Shown here: positions 12,598 to 16,233 of the stretch, one piece after another
Numbering within the stretch: the stretch's first letter is position 1
Layout: each line of letters begins with the position of its first letter
NCBI GenBank assembly: GCA_021782715.1
Contig: JAJXUR010000005.1
Coordinates: 1-16,233 of the forward strand
Direction of reading: 5' to 3'
Length of the DNA: 16,233 nt
From: a bacterium
GTDB lineage: Bacteria; Patescibacteriota; Minisyncoccia; Phycocordibacterales; Phycocordibacteraceae
Made by a program: the position numbers and the translations under genes
The notes under the pieces: generated by a model
Told to the model about the DNA's origin: nothing
Seen by the model: only the letters and a program-made list of their open reading frames with translations
The model's database searches: none

Positions 12598-13347
12598 ATG
12601 ATACGAAGTGTCGCACGACCCCAGAGCCGCGAATGGCATCGCACTCACACGCAACGTTTCCGCCGGACAGGGATCATCATGGGCGGTATCCTTGCCGCCA
12701 CTCTCTTGCTGGCGGCCTCAGGCTATTTCAGCGGTGTCTCGTGGCTCGCGCTCAGCGACGCCGTACTGCGCACCACCTATCGCCTCGCACTCGCCTATGG
12801 CATCGCGCTCGTGCTCGGCGTCTCGCTTGCGCTCGTCGTCGGCTGGAGCCCGTTCACCGACCTACTCTTCCCGTTCTTCGATATCCTGCAAAACCTGCCG
12901 TCCTTCGCTCTCATTCCTCTCTTCATCTACTTCTTCGGCTTCACCGACCTCATGATCATCCTCTTCGCGGTGAGCTCCATCGTCTGGCCCATCCTCTTCT
13001 CCGTCCTGACCGCGATTAAGAGCGCCCATACCGACCTCAACGACGCGGCGAGCATCTTCGGCGCACGGGGCATCCGCCGTATCCTCTACTACCTCGCGCC
13101 GCTTTCCTATCCTGCTATGCTCACCGGCTCAATCGTCGGGATCGCCATTGGCTGGGAATCGGTCATCGGTTCTGAAATCATCTCAAGCGTCTCGGGCTTC
13201 GGCGCCTTCATAAAGGGCGCTGACGTGACCGGTATCAGCCAAGCGGCCGTCGCGGGTATGCTCGCGATACTCGTCATCGTCTTCATCGTAAACCGTCTCG
13301 TCTGGGCGCCTCTGCTCGCGGGGAGCAGCAAACGCTATGCTGAATGA
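12598..13347 (+). CDS. ABC transporter permease, NitT/TauT (SsuC/TauC) type
   Basis: A 249-residue inner-membrane permease of the binding-protein-dependent transport family. About six hydrophobic segments are present, and the EAA loop that docks the ATPase is at about 149-176 (NDAASIFGARGIRRILYYLAPLS onward, with the conserved Gly). The family includes nitrate, sulfonate, taurine and riboflavin/thiamine-precursor importers; the substrate cannot be told. The ATG at 12598 has no ribosome site; TAAACT (12586-12591) ends exactly 6 nt upstream. The last 11 bases overlap the ATPase gene. No periplasmic binding protein is encoded next to it. Confidence 0.9.
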   Translation: MIRSVARPQSREWHRTHTQRFRRTGIIMGGILAATLLLAASGYFSGVSWLALSDAVLRTTYRLALAYGIALVLGVSLALVVGWSPFTDLLFPFFDILQNLPSFALIPLFIYFFGFTDLMIILFAVSSIVWPILFSVLTAIKSAHTDLNDAASIFGARGIRRILYYLAPLSYPAMLTGSIVGIAIGWESVIGSEIISSVSGFGAFIKGADVTGISQAAVAGMLAILVIVFIVNRLVWAPLLAGSSKRYAE

Positions 13348-14101
13348 CACCAATCATTCGAATACTTCTTCCGGCGCATTGCTCGTCCTCTCGCGAGTGA
13401 GTGCTCGCTTCGTCGATGACAAGAAAAGCGTCTATGTTCTGAAAGACATCACCTTCTCCGTCCCTGCGGGTGCTTTCGTCTCGATTATCGGTCCCTCCGG
13501 CGCCGGCAAATCGACCCTCATGCGCATTATCCTCGGCTTCATGCCGCATGAAAGCGGCACCATCGTACGGAACTTCAAGCGGCCGGCGATGGTGTTCCAG
13601 AACTACGCACTCTTCCCGTGGCTCTCAGCCATCGACAATGTCGCCTTCGGTCTCAAGATGGCGGGCGTACCGAAAGCGGAACGCGAACATCTCGCCCGCG
13701 AGAAACTGAAAGAAGTAGGTCTCGCGCATCTCGAGAACCATTATCCCGCTGCCCTCTCAGGCGGCCAGCGTCAGCGCGTCGGCCTCGCCCGCGCACTCGC
13801 CATCTCCCCTGATCTGCTCATCATGGATGAGCCGTTCTCCAATCTCGACACCATCACCTCTGAAGCGCTCAAGCAGGATCTCCTGGAGATCTGGCGCCAG
13901 TACGGCATCACTATCCTGATGGTGAACCATCTCATCCCCGATGCTATCGAGCTTTCCGACGAAATCATCGTCATGGGGACCCATCCCGGGCATATCGAGA
14001 AGACGCTCACCGTCGATCTCCCGCGGCCGCGCGACACGCGCGATGCACGCTTCTTCAAACAGGTCGACGCATTGATTGAGGTCGTCCGTACTGTTTCCTA
14101 A
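13337..14101 (+). CDS. ABC transporter ATP-binding protein, NitT/TauT (SsuB/TauB) type
   Basis: A 254-residue ABC ATPase with all key sites: Walker A GPSGAGKST at 52-60, Q-loop Q88 in VFQNYALFPWLS, signature LSGGQRQRV at 140-148, Walker B LLIMDEP at 160-166, and switch histidine H198 in MVNH. The FPWLS stretch after the Q-loop is characteristic of the nitrate/sulfonate/taurine subfamily. It overlaps the permease gene by 11 bp, so they are translationally coupled and form one transporter. Its TAA stop (14099-14101) overlaps the TAG stop of the convergent ABC-2 permease gene. Confidence 0.93.
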   Translation: MLNDTNHSNTSSGALLVLSRVSARFVDDKKSVYVLKDITFSVPAGAFVSIIGPSGAGKSTLMRIILGFMPHESGTIVRNFKRPAMVFQNYALFPWLSAIDNVAFGLKMAGVPKAEREHLAREKLKEVGLAHLENHYPAALSGGQRQRVGLARALAISPDLLIMDEPFSNLDTITSEALKQDLLEIWRQYGITILMVNHLIPDAIELSDEIIVMGTHPGHIEKTLTVDLPRPRDTRDARFFKQVDALIEVVRTVS

Positions 14102-14844
14102 ATCTCGATTTTCGAGAAAAAATACGAACCGAGCGCGAGGAAGATTGCCGTTACGCCGATGAGCACGCCTCCATCGAGCACGAGCGGGAACGTCGCTGTG
14201 CCGATGAGGAAATAGCGGAGGGCATCAACACCGTAAGAGAGCGGATCGAAGCGCGCGACCATGAGCAGGGCGGTAGGGACATTATTCAAAGGGAAGAGCG
14301 CGCCCGAGAGGAAGAAGAGCGGCATCACGAGGAAGTTCATGATGAGTTGGAAACCCTGCATGTCCTTGAGTCTCGAGGCGACCATGATGCCGAGTGCGCT
14401 GAAAAGGAGAGCGATGAGAAGCATGACACCGAGGGCCGGCGCGACGCCGATCCATGAGACCGGGCGGAAGCCTGCGGCAATAGCTATCACGAGCACAAGC
14501 ACGCCCTGCGCACTCGCTACGGTCGCGCCGCCGATGGTGCGCCCGAACATGATGGAGAGCCGCGAGACCGGCGCGACCATCGTCTCCTTGAGGAAGCCGA
14601 ACTGGCGGTCCCAGATGACCTGCATGCCGTTGAAGATAGCGCTGAAGATGATGGACATGCCGATGATGCCTGGCGCGATGAACTCGAGATAGTTGCCCTG
14701 CCCCGCTTTCTGGAAGACCGGCCCGAGCCCATAGCCGAGGGCGACGAGGAAGAGTATCGGCTGACCCAAGGAGCCGACGATGCGGCTCTTAGAGCGGACG
14801 AACCGCTTCACTTCTCGGAGCCACATGATGTAAACAGCGTTCAT
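14098..14844 (-). CDS. ABC-2 type transporter permease, DrrB-like
   Basis: A 248-residue permease of the ABC-2 family with six hydrophobic segments, beginning with the typical cytoplasmic re-entrant helix (WLREVKRFVRSKSRIVGSLGQPILFLV). The conserved ABC-2 segments are visible: GIIGMSIIFSAIFNGMQVIWDRQFGFLKETMVAPVSR in the first half and MNFLVMPLFFLSGALFPLNNVP in the second. With the upstream ATPase it should export a drug, lipid or polysaccharide; the substrate is unknown. The frame opens to 14967, but the extra residues overlap the ATPase gene in another frame and lack family features, so the ATG at 14844, only 7 nt after the ATPase stop, is used. Confidence 0.9.
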   Translation of the reverse strand: MNAVYIMWLREVKRFVRSKSRIVGSLGQPILFLVALGYGLGPVFQKAGQGNYLEFIAPGIIGMSIIFSAIFNGMQVIWDRQFGFLKETMVAPVSRLSIMFGRTIGGATVASAQGVLVLVIAIAAGFRPVSWIGVAPALGVMLLIALLFSALGIMVASRLKDMQGFQLIMNFLVMPLFFLSGALFPLNNVPTALLMVARFDPLSYGVDALRYFLIGTATFPLVLDGGVLIGVTAIFLALGSYFFSKIEI

Positions 14845-14851
14845 AGTATGG

Positions 14852-15661
14852 TTATGAGCGGCGTGCGCCGCCATGCCGCATCTGATAATGCGACCGCATC
14901 CGGTCGGTCGAGCTTCCCGCTTCATCGCGGATATCGCTGCCGGTGAGTGCGAGGAAGGCGTCTTCAAGAGTCGGCGTGCCCGTCTGCTGCTTCAGCTCCT
15001 CGCTCGTACCCTGCGCGACGATGATGCCATGATCGATAACGGCGATGCGTCGCGCGATGCGCTCGGCCTCTTCCATATAATGCGTCGTGAAAAAGACCGT
15101 GATGCCCTCGTCGGCATTCAACTTCTCGACATAGCTCCAGAGGTGATTCCGCGTCTGTGGATCGAGGCCGAGCGTCGGCTCGTCGAGGAAGATGATCTTG
15201 GGGTGGTGCAGGAGCCCGCGGGCTATCTCCAAGCGGCGTTTCATCCCGCCCGAGAAGTCGCGAACGAAATCATCACGCCGGTCGCTAAGCTCGACGAGAG
15301 CGAGGAGTTCAGTGATACGGCTCTCGAGCGTCGCTCTCGGCACACCGTAGAGCGCGCCATGGAGCTCGAGATTCTCGAGCGCCGTGAGATCCTCATCGAG
15401 CGAGGGATCCTGGAAGACGATGCCGAAGGAGCGGCGCACCAAGTCGGGGTCGGCGACCGGATCGTGACCATTGATGCGGATACTGCCGGTCGTCGGGTGG
15501 AGGAGCGTCGTGAGCATCTTGATGGTCGTCGACTTCCCCGCACCATTGGGCCCTAGGAAAGCGAAGATACCGCCCTCTTCGACCGAGAAGGTGACGTCCT
15601 TCACCGCCACGAAATCACCGAATGTCTTCGTGAGGTCCTGCACTTCGATGATATTCGCCAT
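14852..15661 (-). CDS. ABC transporter ATP-binding protein, DrrA-like
   Basis: A 269-residue ATPase with Walker A GPNGAGKST at 37-45, Q-loop Q84, signature FSGGMKRRLEIARGLL at 136-151, Walker B IIFLDEP at 156-162, and H194 in FTTHYMEEAE. The C-terminal GTPTLEDAFLALTG motif (228-241) marks the DrrA/daunorubicin-resistance subfamily. A tail of about 28 extra residues ending in Arg/Ser-rich sequence follows the usual end; its role is unknown. The reading frame is open upstream to 15871, but that part is antisense-like shadow inside pyrG; MANIIEVQDLTKTF at 15661 is the natural start. It lies 22 nt after pyrG and 7 nt before its permease, suggesting one transcript. Confidence 0.92.
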   Translation of the reverse strand: MANIIEVQDLTKTFGDFVAVKDVTFSVEEGGIFAFLGPNGAGKSTTIKMLTTLLHPTTGSIRINGHDPVADPDLVRRSFGIVFQDPSLDEDLTALENLELHGALYGVPRATLESRITELLALVELSDRRDDFVRDFSGGMKRRLEIARGLLHHPKIIFLDEPTLGLDPQTRNHLWSYVEKLNADEGITVFFTTHYMEEAERIARRIAVIDHGIIVAQGTSEELKQQTGTPTLEDAFLALTGSDIRDEAGSSTDRMRSHYQMRHGGARRS

Positions 15662-15683
15662 GTCTTTAGTACTACGTATGCTA

Positions 15684-16233
15684 TTACTTTTTCTTCTGCA
15701 CAGAGGCGGCTTTGAGGAAATCAGTGAAGAGCGGGTGCGGGTCGAGCGGGCGCGCCTGGAGCTCGGGATGGAACTGCGTGCCGAGCATGAAAGGATGCAC
15801 GGTGCGCGGGAGCTCGGCGATCTCCATGAGGACGCCATCCGGGCTGGTGCCCGAGAACACGAGACCGGCATCCTCGAGCCGCTTCACATACGCTGGATTA
15901 ATCTCGTAGCGGTGGCGGTGTCGCTCCTCGACGAGCTCCTTCTTGTAGGCAGCCCGGGCGAGCGTGCCCTTCTTGAGGTAGGCCGGGTAGACGCCGAGAC
16001 GCATCGTACCGCCGTACTTATTACTTGCGAGGTGCTTCTTCTGTTCGAGCATCACGTCGACAATCGGATCCTTCGTGTTCTTCTTGATCTCGGTCGTATT
16101 CGCGTCAGTGAGACCGAGGACGTTGCGCGCATACTCGATGACCATGAGCTGCATGCCGTAGCAGAGGCCGAAATACGGAATCTTCTTCTCGCGCGCAAAC
16201 TGTATCGCTTTTATCTTCCCCTCGATGCCGCTC
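15684..16233 (-). CDS. pyrG: CTP synthase, C-terminal glutamine amidotransferase part (5' end outside the window)
   Basis: The visible 183 codons are the C-terminal class-I glutamine amidotransferase domain of CTP synthase, which hydrolyses glutamine and passes ammonia to UTP in the last step of CTP synthesis. Diagnostic features in order: GIEGKIKAIQFAREKKIPYFG, the nucleophile Cys in GLCYGMQ, an EERHRHRYEINP segment unique to CTP synthases, and the His-Glu pair of the triad in GTQFHPEL. The protein ends in a basic KKK, and the TAA stop is at 15684-15686. The synthetase domain lies beyond base 16233. It is followed closely by the DrrA/DrrB-like genes on the same strand. Confidence 0.96.
   Translation of the reverse strand, partial: SGIEGKIKAIQFAREKKIPYFGLCYGMQLMVIEYARNVLGLTDANTTEIKKNTKDPIVDVMLEQKKHLASNKYGGTMRLGVYPAYLKKGTLARAAYKKELVEERHRHRYEINPAYVKRLEDAGLVFSGTSPDGVLMEIAELPRTVHPFMLGTQFHPELQARPLDPHPLFTDFLKAASVQKKK

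Noticed and set aside
14098..14125. Hairpin TCTCGA/TCGAGA at the end of the ABC-2 permease gene as a terminator
   Set aside because: On the plus strand it is followed by A-rich sequence; on the minus strand it lies before the stop and is followed by only three Ts.
14873..15556. Plus-strand frame (227 aa) opposite the DrrA-like gene
   Set aside because: Antisense shadow of an ATPase with intact Walker A, signature and Walker B motifs.

Overview
The window is bacterial and uses the standard code (TGA works as a stop). The mix of very short hypothetical membrane proteins, a CxxC-x17-CxxC zinc-ribbon protein, tightly packed genes and many start codons without a Shine-Dalgarno sequence suggests a Patescibacteria/CPR (Parcubacteria-like) genome. 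That placement is inference from gene style, not from a marker-gene tree.

Layout. 1-4041 (minus strand): 3' part of the ribosome-biogenesis GTPase engB, a nucleotidyltransferase-fold protein, a BaiN/HI0933-type flavoprotein, two small proteins (one DUF3135-like) and a zinc-ribbon protein. 4133-4398 (plus): a good promoter, a 129-nt highly structured RNA whose first 21 nt nearly copy the adjacent tRNA, then tRNA-Gln(CUG) with encoded CCA. 4399-7290 (plus): a lower-GC accessory block of four genes (ICMT-type membrane methyltransferase, two small membrane proteins, an orphan ClpP-like protein) punctuated by three copies of a gap-free 51-nt repeat. The methyltransferase gene is also bracketed by nested inverted and direct repeats, and a 130-nt run of unrelated hairpins lies before the third copy.

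7409-9017 (minus): a 53-aa membrane protein, a small Cys-containing anchored protein, a YdeI/OmpD-associated family protein, a REP-like 63-nt palindrome and a PAP2_C-type membrane phosphatase. 9080-9496 (plus): a four-helix membrane protein. 9493-10953 (minus): a cytochrome b with b6-like haem spacing and an insertion of about 180 residues. 11057-14101 (plus): an unrecognised 199-aa protein, a tiny membrane protein coupled to a DUF2061 protein, a CxxC protein, and a NitT/TauT-type ABC permease plus ATPase without a binding protein. 14098-16233 (minus): pyrG (3' part), then a DrrA/DrrB-like ABC-2 exporter.

How it fits together. The flanks are housekeeping or widely shared (engB, tRNA-Gln, pyrG). 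The likely accessory region is the repeat-rich block just downstream of tRNA-Gln, and it is the best candidate for something undescribed: short gene modules separated by a conserved repeat, with no recombinase visible here. Compact architecture recurs: two convergent pairs share a CTAA with both stop codons inside it, two terminators hold the stop codon in their loop, and several genes have a -10-like hexamer 6-8 nt before the start codon, suggesting leaderless mRNAs.
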